DNA of 13,177 bases, taken from Paludibacteraceae bacterium (GTDB lineage: Bacteria; Bacteroidota; Bacteroidia; Bacteroidales; Paludibacteraceae). The translations under genes were made by a program, and so were the position numbers. Location: NCBI GenBank assembly GCA_016297215.1, contig JAEDGZ010000036.1, forward strand, positions 1 through 13,177, given 5' to 3'. Positions 1 through 6,088 of this stretch are shown here, piece after piece. Positions within the stretch are counted from its first letter, which is position 1. Each line of letters begins with the position of its first letter. Under the pieces are notes generated by a model, which saw only the letters and a program-made list of their open reading frames with translations, made no database searches and was not told where the DNA came from.

Positions 1-43
1 AATTAATGATTAATTATACGATAATTATATGTTATAGAAAAAG

Positions 44-60
44 TCTCCCTTCAAGGGAGA
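44..60. terminator. Small hairpin, possible terminator, orientation unclear
   Basis: The arms TCTCCCTT and AAGGGAGA are perfect complements around a single C, in practice a 6-bp stem with a 5-nt loop. Read on the minus strand the hairpin is followed by CTTTTTC, a fair U-tract. Read on the plus strand it is followed only by TTT. It could be a second, downstream stop for nrdJ transcripts or serve a gene beyond the left edge. It also sits 11 nt before the dispersed repeat at 72-150. Confidence 0.4.
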
Positions 61-71
61 TTTAGAGGGTC

Positions 72-150
72 GTTTTTGGAAATTTTTGTTGAAAGAAAAG
101 CATTATCAGCGTTTCGAAGTATATGTGTTTCGTATGTCGAGTTCGCGTTA
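72..150 (+). repeat. Dispersed repeat, copy A
   Basis: The first 29 nt (72-100) match 3182-3210 at 27 of 29 positions. The last 32 nt (119-150) match 3226-3255 with three mismatches and one 2-nt gap. The middle is diverged. Both copies have the same orientation, both end exactly at GCGTTA, and both follow a small hairpin by about 10 nt. The two copies flank nrdJ. No ORF is visible in the repeat. Confidence 0.7.
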
Positions 151-163
151 GAATAAACTTTGG

Positions 164-194
164 TAAAAAAAGGTGCGGTCACCTGACCGCACCT
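164..194 (-). terminator. Rho-independent terminator of nrdJ
   Basis: Arms 171-181 and 184-194 are perfect 11-nt complements (AGGTGCGGTCA and TGACCGCACCT), giving a GC-rich stem of about 10 bp with a 4-nt loop. Downstream on the minus strand lies a run of T (the A-run at 165-170). It begins about 30 nt after the nrdJ stop codon, where an intrinsic terminator is expected. Confidence 0.88.
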
Positions 195-224
195 CCATAA
201 AGCAACCCACATAGGGTAAAACGA

Positions 225-2786
225 TTAACCACCGCACTTGGAGTATCCGCACTCGCGGCAGTGCATACAGCCTTCCTCGTAGATGAGCGGCTGACCGCAG
301 TTGGGGCATACTTGACCTTGCACCACCGTGCCGTCCTGTATGTACTTCTTCAGTGCGCGCTCCACACCCACTTTCCACGAGTTGATGCTCTCGCTGTCCA
401 TCTGCAAGCCGCTAATCATCTTTATCACTTGGTCGATAGGCATGCCATAGCGCAACACACCGGAGATGAGTTTCGCATAGTTCCAGAACTCTTTGTCGAA
501 CTTGTAACTCAAGCCCTCCATCGTGGTCTTGAAGCCGCGGGAGTTGACGAACTGGAAGTCATAGCGCTTGGTGCCGTCCTCTTGCAGCACGCGGATAATC
601 TTACCTTTCGTTACCGACTTCGGCAGGAGGATACCCTCCTCGTCGTCTGCCAGACCGGTGAAGATCTCGTAGGGCATGCCGTCTTTCAGACCGACAAATG
701 CAATCCATTTGTCCTTGTTGTTCTGGAAGCGCACCACGTCGCACTCCAATTCCACAGGGCGCACACGCACTTTATTCTCGAAGCAGACGCAGTTCTTCTC
801 TTCTTTCTTGTCTTCTTTCTTCTCCTCTTTCTTCTTCACGCCTTCCAGCACCCCCATGCGGCTGCCATCGCGATACACGGTGCATCCTTTGCACCCGCAG
901 CGCCATGCCTCTTCGTAGAGTTGCCCTACCAGTTCCTCCGACACGTCGTTCGGCAGGTTGATGGTTACGGAGATGGAGTGGTCAACCCATTTTTGGATAG
1001 CACCTTGCATCTTCACTTTCTGTAGCCAATCCACGTCGTTGGCGGTAGCCTGATAGTAAGGCGACTCTTTCACCAGCGCGTCCACCTCTTCGGTGGTGTA
1101 GCGATGGGCGGGGTCGTAGGGGTGTCCGTTGGCGTTCATCCACGTGATGAACTTATGGTGGAACACGATGTACTCCTCGAAGCTGTCGCCCACCTCGTCC
1201 ACGATGTCCACATGCACATTCTTATCGTTGGGGTTCACCTTACGGCGACGCTTATACACGGGTTGGAAGACGGGCTCGATACCCGAAGTGGTTTGGGTCA
1301 TCAGGCTGACCGTACCCGTCGGAGCGATGGTCAGGCAGGCGATGTTGCGGCGACCGTGCTGCTTCATCATCTCGTACAACTCGGGGTCTGCCTCGCGCAG
1401 GCGGTTGATATACGGATTGTTCTGCTCGCGCTGCCAGTCATAGACGGTGAACGCGCCGCGCTCTTTCGCCATGTTCACGCTGCTGCGGTAAGCGGCAAGC
1501 GCCAGCGTCTTGTGCACCTCTACGGAGAATGCCGTTGCTTCCTCGGTGCCGTAACGCAAGCCCATAGCAGCAATCATATCGCCCTCGGCGGTGGTGCCTA
1601 CACCCGTGCGGCGACCCTGGGAGGTTTTGGCTTTGATTTTCTCCCATAGTTCGCGCTCGGTACGCTTGATATCGTCGCTCTCGGGGTCGGAGGCAATCTT
1701 CTCAAGGATCTTGTCTATCTTCTCCATCTCGAGGTCGATGATGTCGTCCATCATGCGCTGTGCGATAGCCACGTGTTGGCGGAAGAGGTCGAAGTCGAAC
1801 GAAGCCTCCGGCGTGAACGGGTTGCGCACATACGAATAGAGGTTGATCGCCAGCAGTCGGCAACTGTCGTAGGGGCAGAGAGGTATCTCGCCGCATGGGT
1901 TGGTGCTGACGGTGCGGTAGCCGAGGTCGGCATAGCAGTCGGGCACGCTCTCGCGAAGGATTGTATCCCAGAACAGCACACCGGGCTCTGCGCTCTTCCA
2001 TGCGTTGTGGATAATCTTCTTCCACAGTGCCTTTGCGTCTATCTCTTTCTTGTAGAGCGGGTCAATGCTGTCAATAGGGTACTGCTGCTGATAAGGTTTT
2101 CCTTCGATGGCATCGCGCATGAACTCATCGTCAATCTTCACGCTCACGTTCGCGCCCGTTACCTTGCCCTGCTCCATCTTCGCGTCGATGAACGACTCGC
2201 TGTCGGGATGCTTGATGCTCACCGACAACATCAGCGCACCGCGGCGACCGTCTTGCGCCACCTCGCGCGTACTATTGCTATAGCGCTCCATGAACGGCAC
2301 CAAGCCGGTGGAGGTCAGCGCGGAGTTTTTCACGGGGCTGCCGTGCGGACGGATATGGCTCAGGTCGTGTCCCACGCCGCCGCGACGCTTCATCAACTGC
2401 ACCTGCTCCTCGTCAATCTGGATGATGGCACCGTAACTGTCGGCAGCACCGTCCTGACCAATCACAAAACAGTTGCTCAGCGACGCCACTTGGAAATCGT
2501 TGCCGATACCCGTCATCGGGCTGCCCTGCGGCACGATATAGCGGAAGTCGCGCATCAACTCAAACAACTGCGCCTCGCTCAGCGGGTTAGGGTACTTACT
2601 TTCAATGCGAGCAATCTCGCGTGCCAGACGATGGTGCATATCGTCGGGCGTCTGCTCAAAGAGGTTGCCGAAACTGTCTTTCAGTGCGTACTTCGTACTC
2701 CATACGCGAGCCGCCAACTCGTCGCCATGGAAATACACTTTCGATGCTTCCTCTGCTTCTTTCTGGGTGTAAATCTTTTGTTCCAT
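225..2786 (-). CDS. nrdJ: Adenosylcobalamin-dependent (class II) ribonucleotide reductase
   Basis: This enzyme reduces ribonucleotides to deoxyribonucleotides using a radical made from coenzyme B12, so it needs neither oxygen nor a separate radical-generating subunit. The 853-residue length fits the long NrdJ type. Visible motifs are SNCFVIG near residue 106 (first active-site Cys), RRGGVG, STNPCGEIPL with C298 and E300 (catalytic Cys/Glu), and IAPTGTVS. A charged Lys/Glu linker lies at about 650-664. The C-terminal tail carries six cysteines (827, 830, 840, 843, 846, 851) in a CxxC-rich arrangement, which in this family re-reduces the active site by exchange with thioredoxin or binds zinc. 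The gene is monocistronic, with its own promoter and terminator. The ATG at 2786 starts MEQKIYTQKE; no strong Shine-Dalgarno is present, as usual in Bacteroidetes. Family assignment is near certain; substrate level (NDP or NTP) cannot be read from the sequence. Confidence 0.96.
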   Translation of the reverse strand: MEQKIYTQKEAEEASKVYFHGDELAARVWSTKYALKDSFGNLFEQTPDDMHHRLAREIARIESKYPNPLSEAQLFELMRDFRYIVPQGSPMTGIGNDFQVASLSNCFVIGQDGAADSYGAIIQIDEEQVQLMKRRGGVGHDLSHIRPHGSPVKNSALTSTGLVPFMERYSNSTREVAQDGRRGALMLSVSIKHPDSESFIDAKMEQGKVTGANVSVKIDDEFMRDAIEGKPYQQQYPIDSIDPLYKKEIDAKALWKKIIHNAWKSAEPGVLFWDTILRESVPDCYADLGYRTVSTNPCGEIPLCPYDSCRLLAINLYSYVRNPFTPEASFDFDLFRQHVAIAQRMMDDIIDLEMEKIDKILEKIASDPESDDIKRTERELWEKIKAKTSQGRRTGVGTTAEGDMIAAMGLRYGTEEATAFSVEVHKTLALAAYRSSVNMAKERGAFTVYDWQREQNNPYINRLREADPELYEMMKQHGRRNIACLTIAPTGTVSLMTQTTSGIEPVFQPVYKRRRKVNPNDKNVHVDIVDEVGDSFEEYIVFHHKFITWMNANGHPYDPAHRYTTEEVDALVKESPYYQATANDVDWLQKVKMQGAIQKWVDHSISVTINLPNDVSEELVGQLYEEAWRCGCKGCTVYRDGSRMGVLEGVKKKEEKKEDKKEEKNCVCFENKVRVRPVELECDVVRFQNNKDKWIAFVGLKDGMPYEIFTGLADDEEGILLPKSVTKGKIIRVLQEDGTKRYDFQFVNSRGFKTTMEGLSYKFDKEFWNYAKLISGVLRYGMPIDQVIKMISGLQMDSESINSWKVGVERALKKYIQDGTVVQGQVCPNCGQPLIYEEGCMHCRECGYSKCGG

Positions 2787-2812
2787 TGTGGTATAAGATT
2801 GTAAAAATATCA

Positions 2813-2884
2813 GATTTCTAAAACAACTAGGATTCCTATAACAACTAAAATTTCTATAATAGCTATGATTCCTATGCTGACCAG
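2813..2884 (-). repeat. Four 18-bp tandem repeats in the nrdJ leader
   Basis: Four consecutive degenerate 18-bp units occupy 2813-2830, 2831-2848, 2849-2866 and 2867-2884. On the plus strand they read roughly GATTYCTAWAACAACTAG. Units 1 and 2 are the most alike; unit 4 keeps mainly the GATTCCTA head. The array lies wholly inside the predicted 5' untranslated region of nrdJ, between the promoter (2905-2936) and the ATG (2786). It could bind a regulator, fold in the mRNA, or be a slippage-prone array. None of these is shown by the sequence. Confidence 0.65.
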
Positions 2885-2904
2885 ATTATGACCGAAATCG
2901 GGTG

Positions 2905-2936
2905 CAAAGGTACTACATATTTCTGATATGTGCAAA
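2905..2936 (-). promoter_or_regulatory. nrdJ promoter (Bacteroidetes type)
   Basis: On the minus strand TTTG (2936-2933) and TACCTTTG (2912-2905) are separated by exactly 20 bp. This is a perfect fit to the Bacteroidetes housekeeping promoter, TTTG at -33 and TAnnTTTG at -7. The predicted transcription start is near 2898, giving a leader of about 110 nt. The -33 box is extended to TTTGCAC and the -7 box to TTTGC, as in the other two promoters found here. Confidence 0.85.
2915..2931. promoter_or_regulatory. Palindrome between the nrdJ -33 and -7 boxes
   Basis: ACATAT (2915-2920) and ATATGT (2926-2931) form a perfect 6-bp inverted repeat with a 5-bp spacer. It fills the DNA between the two promoter boxes, a classic place for a repressor operator. 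The other two promoters in the window have no such palindrome. NrdR is the usual regulator of ribonucleotide reductase genes, but this spacing does not clearly match its paired 16-bp boxes, so the regulator is unassigned. Confidence 0.45.
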
Positions 2937-3124
2937 CTTTCAGAAAAAATAATTTATTAACAATAACGAAAAGTTATCCGAAACAAAAATCTATTATACT
3001 GAATATAAACAAATTACATTTTTTAAGATTGTCAAGAGTTTTCCGTTTTGTAAATCTTATAAACATTCCAAGTTCCCATTTTCCACGCACTTCCCGCATA
3101 ACTAACAAGCCATTCAGAACCAAT

Positions 3125-3255
3125 TAACGCAAACGAAATGGAACACCGGCGTGCGCAGGCATCCCCGCCTGCTAAAAGAATGTTTTTGGAAATTTTTGTA
3201 GAAATAAAAGAGTCGTTGTCTTGATGTACATGTTTCTTATTTCGAGTTCGCGTTA
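3125..3255 (+). mobile_element. MITE-like element with imperfect terminal inverted repeats
   Basis: The left end, TAACGCAAACGAAAT (3125-3139), is the reverse complement of the right end (3239-3255) at 14 of 15 positions, with a 2-nt gap. The 131-bp interval has no ORF. It contains a perfect 6-bp hairpin (GCAGGC 3155-3160, GCCTGC 3167-3172) and the dispersed repeat copy B (3182-3255), whose homology to copy A stops exactly at the right terminus. No clear target-site duplication is visible. An ordinary intergenic repeat family of non-transposon origin is the alternative. Confidence 0.45.
3182..3255 (+). repeat. Dispersed repeat, copy B
   Basis: This is the second copy of the repeat at 72-150, in the same orientation. 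The 5' block (3182-3210) matches copy A at 27 of 29 positions. The 3' block ends with TCGAGTTCGCGTTA, identical in both. It is the right-hand part of the MITE-like interval 3125-3255. A shorter related piece, TTTCGAGTGCGTTA, occurs at 5940-5953. Confidence 0.7.
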
Positions 3256-3314
3256 TGTTAGAGAAAAAAATTACACGTTCTGCAAACAGTTTTTTATCAT
3301 TTTGGCAGAAATGA

Positions 3315-3341
3315 CGTTTTGACAACAAAACGGCGTTTTTT
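3315..3341 (+). terminator. Hairpin plus T-run just upstream of the lyase promoter
   Basis: CGTTTTG (3315-3321) and CAAAACG (3326-3332) are perfect complements with an ACAA loop, followed after three bases by six T (3336-3341). It looks like an intrinsic terminator, but no plus-strand gene lies upstream to end. It could insulate the lyase promoter (which starts 20 bp later) from read-through, or be an 18-bp palindromic operator for the lyase. Confidence 0.4.
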
Positions 3342-3360
3342 GTAGAAAATAAGTTCTTTA

Positions 3361-3392
3361 TTTGCACGCTTGAAAAAAGAGATGTATTTTTG
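3361..3392 (+). promoter_or_regulatory. Pectate lyase promoter (Bacteroidetes type)
   Basis: TTTG (3361-3364) and TATTTTTG (3385-3392) are separated by exactly 20 bp, a perfect match to the -33/-7 consensus. The boxes extend to TTTGCAC and TTTGC. The predicted start of transcription near 3399 leaves a short leader of about 20 nt before the ATG at 3420. This also rules out the TTG start at 3390, which lies inside the -7 box. Confidence 0.87.
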
Positions 3393-3419
3393 CATCGTTT
3401 TTTGAATAGATACAATATC

Positions 3420-5723
3420 ATGAAACTACGTTTTCTTCTTTTTGCAGCGTTCGCTGCTATTACGGTGAGCACACAGGCTACCGTTCAGATTACTAAATCA
3501 GCCGGCTGGCTGGAGACTGCTTACGCAGAATGGGCACCCGGGTCGTACACCAATTATCATGCGTATGTCCGCCCTGCAGGTGGCACTTATATGCAGTTGG
3601 ACGCCATGTTGCTGCGTAACTACGGTTCGTATATGCGCGTGGATGCGCTGGGGCTGAAAGCGGGCAACTACCAATTGAAGATTGTGCCCGTGGACAACAG
3701 CGGTAATGAGGTTACAGCAGAAGCCACAGAAACCGGCACGCTGACTGTGGCAGCCCACGACCGCAATGGGTTCGCACATTTCAACTATTCAAAAGGTGTG
3801 GGCGCATACAACAACGATGGTACGCTGAAAGCCGGTGCAAAGGTGTTCTACGTAACGAAGAACACCGCCAAGACCATCTCTACGGATGTAGCGGGGAAAG
3901 GTACATGCACGGGTATGCAAGCCATCATTGATGGCTACCAGAAAGGACAAGACAAGACACCTATTGCTTTCCGTATTATTGGCACGATTCAAGCAAGCGA
4001 CATGGACGCACTGAGCAGTTCTGCCGAAGGTTTGCAGATTAAAGGCAAAGCCGCCGACTCGGAGTTGAACATCACCATTGAGGGCGTAGGTAACGATGCC
4101 ACCATCAAGGGCTTCGGGTTCTTGGTACGCAACTCCGCATCGGTAGAGCTGCGCAACTTCGGCGTGATGACGGGGATGGATGACGGTATCTCGCTGGACA
4201 CCGACAACGACCATATCTGGATTCACCATATTGACGTTTTCTATGGTCCGAACAAAGGCGGCGACCAAAAGAAAGGCGATGGGGCGATAGACGTGAAGTC
4301 AGATTCGAAACATGTTACTATCTCATACTGCCATTTCTGGGACACGGGCAAGTCCACGATGTGCGGTATGACGAGCGAAAGCGGTCCGAACTATATCACC
4401 TACCACCACAACTGGTTCGACCACTCCGACTCGCGCCACCCGCGCATCCGCACGATGAGCGTGCATATCTACAACAACTATTTTGACGGTGTAGCCAAAT
4501 ACGGCGTAGGCTCCACTACAGGTTCGGATGTGTTCGTGGAGTGCAATTATTTCCGCAACTGCAAGTACCCGATGCTGACCTCCAAACAAGGCTCGGATGT
4601 GAATTGTGGTGTGGGCAGCAGCGACCAGACCAAAGGTACATTCTCGGGTGAGGAAGGCGGCAGCATCAAGGCGTACAACAATGTGATGACAGGTTCGTAT
4701 AAGTTTATCCCATACAGCAGCACGAACAGCACCCATTTTGATGCCTATGTAGTGAGCAGCCGTAGCGAGCAAGTGCCCTCGAGCGTGAAATCGCTGCTTG
4801 GCGGGAACACTTACAGCAACTTCGACACCAACTCCTCGCTGATGCCTTCTATCACGCCTGATGACCCTAACCAAGTGCCTGCTATCGTAACGGGCGACAA
4901 GGGTGCAGGACGCTGCGAGCATGGCGACTTCCAATATACGTTCAATAATGCAACGGAGGATGCCAACTATGAGGTTATCGAGGAGTTGCGCACTAAGATT
5001 GATAACTACACCACGACGCTGGTAGGCATTGTAGGCGGAGAAGAATCGGGTAGCGGTACAGGCGGCGGCGATGAGCCCACCGACCCGACAGATCCGACGG
5101 ATCCTACAGATCCTACAGATCCCACTGATCCGAGCAACCCAGGTAGTTCTTCAGGCGAGTATGAATGCCACTTCACGGGAAAGAAACCGAGCAGCAGTTT
5201 CTATACCATAACAAATGGTAATTATAGCAACAGCAAAGGTAGTTTTACTGCGCCTAACGGCACTACTTATACAGACTGCCTAAAGCTGGAATCGACGACC
5301 TCTGTGAAGTTCACTACGACAAAAGATATGACGCTCTACCTCGGCTTTGCATCTACGGAAACGAGCGCAAATATCAAAGTGGATGGTGTGGAAGTAACTG
5401 CTGCGAATAGTGTGATTATGTACGATATCGCCGCCGGCAGCCATGAACTGACAAAGAAAGGTACTTTTAACCTCTTCTATATCAACTTGTACCCAGAGAA
5501 AGAGGATGGCCCGACGACGGCTATCAAGGACGCTACTGCTACCACTATCTCGTTTAACGGTTCAGCAATACTCAACCCCGAAGGTAAGTTATTCCGCCTA
5601 TACACCGTGAGCGGCTCTGCTCTCGGCTCCAGCAGCCGCACGGAGGTCAGCACAGCCTATCTGCCGCAAGGTATATACGTGGTAGTAGCCGAAGGCGAAA
5701 CGATGCGTTTTGTGGTGCGATAA
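3420..5723 (+). CDS. Secreted polysaccharide lyase family 1 (pectate lyase) with T9SS-like tail
   Basis: The enzyme cleaves pectate or pectin by beta-elimination outside the cell. With the ATG at 3420 the protein has 767 residues. Residues 1-20 are a signal peptide (MKLRFLLF..., probable cut after TQA, no lipobox). An N-terminal domain runs to about 120, and the PL1 beta-helix from about 130 to 500. The helix carries the PL1 hallmarks WIHH, DGAIDVKSDSKHVTISYCHF (acidic calcium-binding region) and RHPRIR at 339-344, where R339 is the likely catalytic Arg by family analogy. A Pro-Thr-Asp repeat linker (about 553-570) joins a beta-rich, carbohydrate-binding-like module. The last 70 or so residues end in NPEGKLFRLYTVSG...LPQGIYVVVAEGETMRFVVR, the pattern of a type A type IX secretion sorting domain. 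No SusC/SusD pair, regulator or other CAZyme is adjacent. Pectate versus pectin preference is not decidable. Confidence 0.92.
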   Translation: MKLRFLLFAAFAAITVSTQATVQITKSAGWLETAYAEWAPGSYTNYHAYVRPAGGTYMQLDAMLLRNYGSYMRVDALGLKAGNYQLKIVPVDNSGNEVTAEATETGTLTVAAHDRNGFAHFNYSKGVGAYNNDGTLKAGAKVFYVTKNTAKTISTDVAGKGTCTGMQAIIDGYQKGQDKTPIAFRIIGTIQASDMDALSSSAEGLQIKGKAADSELNITIEGVGNDATIKGFGFLVRNSASVELRNFGVMTGMDDGISLDTDNDHIWIHHIDVFYGPNKGGDQKKGDGAIDVKSDSKHVTISYCHFWDTGKSTMCGMTSESGPNYITYHHNWFDHSDSRHPRIRTMSVHIYNNYFDGVAKYGVGSTTGSDVFVECNYFRNCKYPMLTSKQGSDVNCGVGSSDQTKGTFSGEEGGSIKAYNNVMTGSYKFIPYSSTNSTHFDAYVVSSRSEQVPSSVKSLLGGNTYSNFDTNSSLMPSITPDDPNQVPAIVTGDKGAGRCEHGDFQYTFNNATEDANYEVIEELRTKIDNYTTTLVGIVGGEESGSGTGGGDEPTDPTDPTDPTDPTDPTDPSNPGSSSGEYECHFTGKKPSSSFYTITNGNYSNSKGSFTAPNGTTYTDCLKLESTTSVKFTTTKDMTLYLGFASTETSANIKVDGVEVTAANSVIMYDIAAGSHELTKKGTFNLFYINLYPEKEDGPTTAIKDATATTISFNGSAILNPEGKLFRLYTVSGSALGSSSRTEVSTAYLPQGIYVVVAEGETMRFVVR
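5076..5129 (+). repeat. Pro-Thr-Asp coding repeat (six 9-bp units)
   Basis: Six 9-bp units of the form CCNACNGAY encode six consecutive Pro-Thr-Asp triplets, followed by Pro-Ser-Asn. Two adjacent units (5103-5111 and 5112-5120) are identical; the others differ at third codon positions. The array forms a flexible acidic linker between the lyase domain and the C-terminal modules. Copy number could change by slippage in steps of three residues without breaking the frame. Confidence 0.85.
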
Positions 5724-5759
5724 GAGGTTTAACCATAAAGGGAATAGCCTCATGATTGG

Positions 5760-5794
5760 ATGAAGGATAAAAGACGACTTAGATGCGTCTATCC
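5760..5794. repeat. Heptamer pair and imperfect hairpin after the lyase gene
   Basis: ATGAAGG (5760-5766) and ATAAAAG (5767-5773) are the reverse complements of CCTTCAT and of CCTTTAT with one change, the heptamers found before pdxA and alaS. The same stretch can fold: GGAT/ATCC plus AGACG/CGTCT with a 3-nt bulge. There is no T-run after it. The 365-bp spacer 5724-6088 has no gene; it holds this site, the lyase terminator, a fragment of the dispersed repeat (5940-5953) and the next promoter. Confidence 0.35.
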
Positions 5795-5825
5795 TGATAT
5801 TGATATAATTGTTTGATTGTTTGTT

Positions 5826-5871
5826 CAGCGAGCGCTTACCGTCGGGAGACGGCAGGCGCTTGCGCTGTTTT
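5826..5871 (+). terminator. Probable terminator of the pectate lyase gene
   Basis: Arms 5831-5843 and 5848-5860 form a 13-position stem with one G-T pair and one A-C mismatch around a GGGA (GNRA-type) tetraloop. The stem continues outward as CAGCG (5826-5830) with CGCTG (5863-5867) across a 2-nt bulge, and is followed directly by TTTT. It lies about 100 nt after the lyase stop codon and before the next promoter. Confidence 0.65.
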
Positions 5872-5976
5872 GCATAAGAGGTTTCATTGGTGGTTTGGAG
5901 ATTGTGTAGTTTTGGATAGTTTAGAATAGGCTTGTGTAGTTTCGAGTGCGTTAGTTTGCATTTCTTTGCGTTATTA

Positions 5977-6008
5977 TTTGCACATTTAAAAAAAAAGCAG
6001 TAACTTTG
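5977..6008 (+). promoter_or_regulatory. Promoter of the exported phosphatase-fold gene (Bacteroidetes type)
   Basis: TTTG (5977-5980) and TAACTTTG (6001-6008) are 20 bp apart, a perfect consensus pair with the same TTTGCAC and TTTGC extensions as the other two promoters. The predicted leader is about 75 nt. It is the last perfect promoter in the window, so the genes after it either share this transcript or use weaker promoters. Confidence 0.87.
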
Positions 6009-6015
6009 CGGCGAT

Positions 6016-6040
6016 TTTTATTTGACTGATACAAATAAAA
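6016..6040 (+). promoter_or_regulatory. 5' leader hairpin
   Basis: TTTTATTTG (6016-6024) and CAAATAAAA (6032-6040) are perfect 9-nt complements with a 7-nt loop. The hairpin starts within a few bases of the predicted transcription start, so it would cap the 5' end of the mRNA. It could stabilise the message or, as DNA, serve as an operator. It is A/T-rich and therefore a weak fold. Confidence 0.45.
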
Positions 6041-6088
6041 GAGCATACGTTCAGAAACACTTAACTCTAAATAAAAACACAAACTCTT

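Larger units (their letters stand above)
2937..3360. other. AT-rich divergent spacer without a gene
   Basis: About 420 bp lie between the back-to-back promoters of nrdJ and the pectate lyase. No convincing coding frame is present. The spacer holds a weak inverted repeat (TAAGATT 3024-3030 with AATCTTA 3053-3059), the MITE-like element at 3125-3255, and a terminator-like hairpin at 3315-3341. I see no tRNA or known RNA family. Confidence 0.6.

Noticed and set aside
1773..2804. Long open frame (343 codons) on the plus strand opposite nrdJ
   Set aside because: It mirrors nrdJ codons in a GC-rich gene, has no recognisable motif and no promoter, and is rich in His/Ala/Val as antisense frames of such genes are.
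2813..2884. CRISPR array
   Set aside because: The 18-bp units are contiguous, degenerate and without spacers; no cas genes are present.
2787..2904. Cobalamin riboswitch in the nrdJ leader
   Set aside because: Expected for a B12-dependent enzyme's alternative, but the leader is only about 110 nt, is mostly 18-bp repeats, and has no B12-box-like sequence. It is too short for the roughly 200-nt fold.
3390..3419. Upstream TTG start for the pectate lyase
   Set aside because: It lies in the promoter -7 box, upstream of the predicted transcription start, and would put ten polar residues before the signal peptide.
3032..3472. 146-codon minus-strand frame in the nrdJ-lyase spacer
   Set aside because: It runs through the MITE-like element, the lyase promoter and the lyase signal peptide; low-complexity Lys/Phe/Ser content and no motif.
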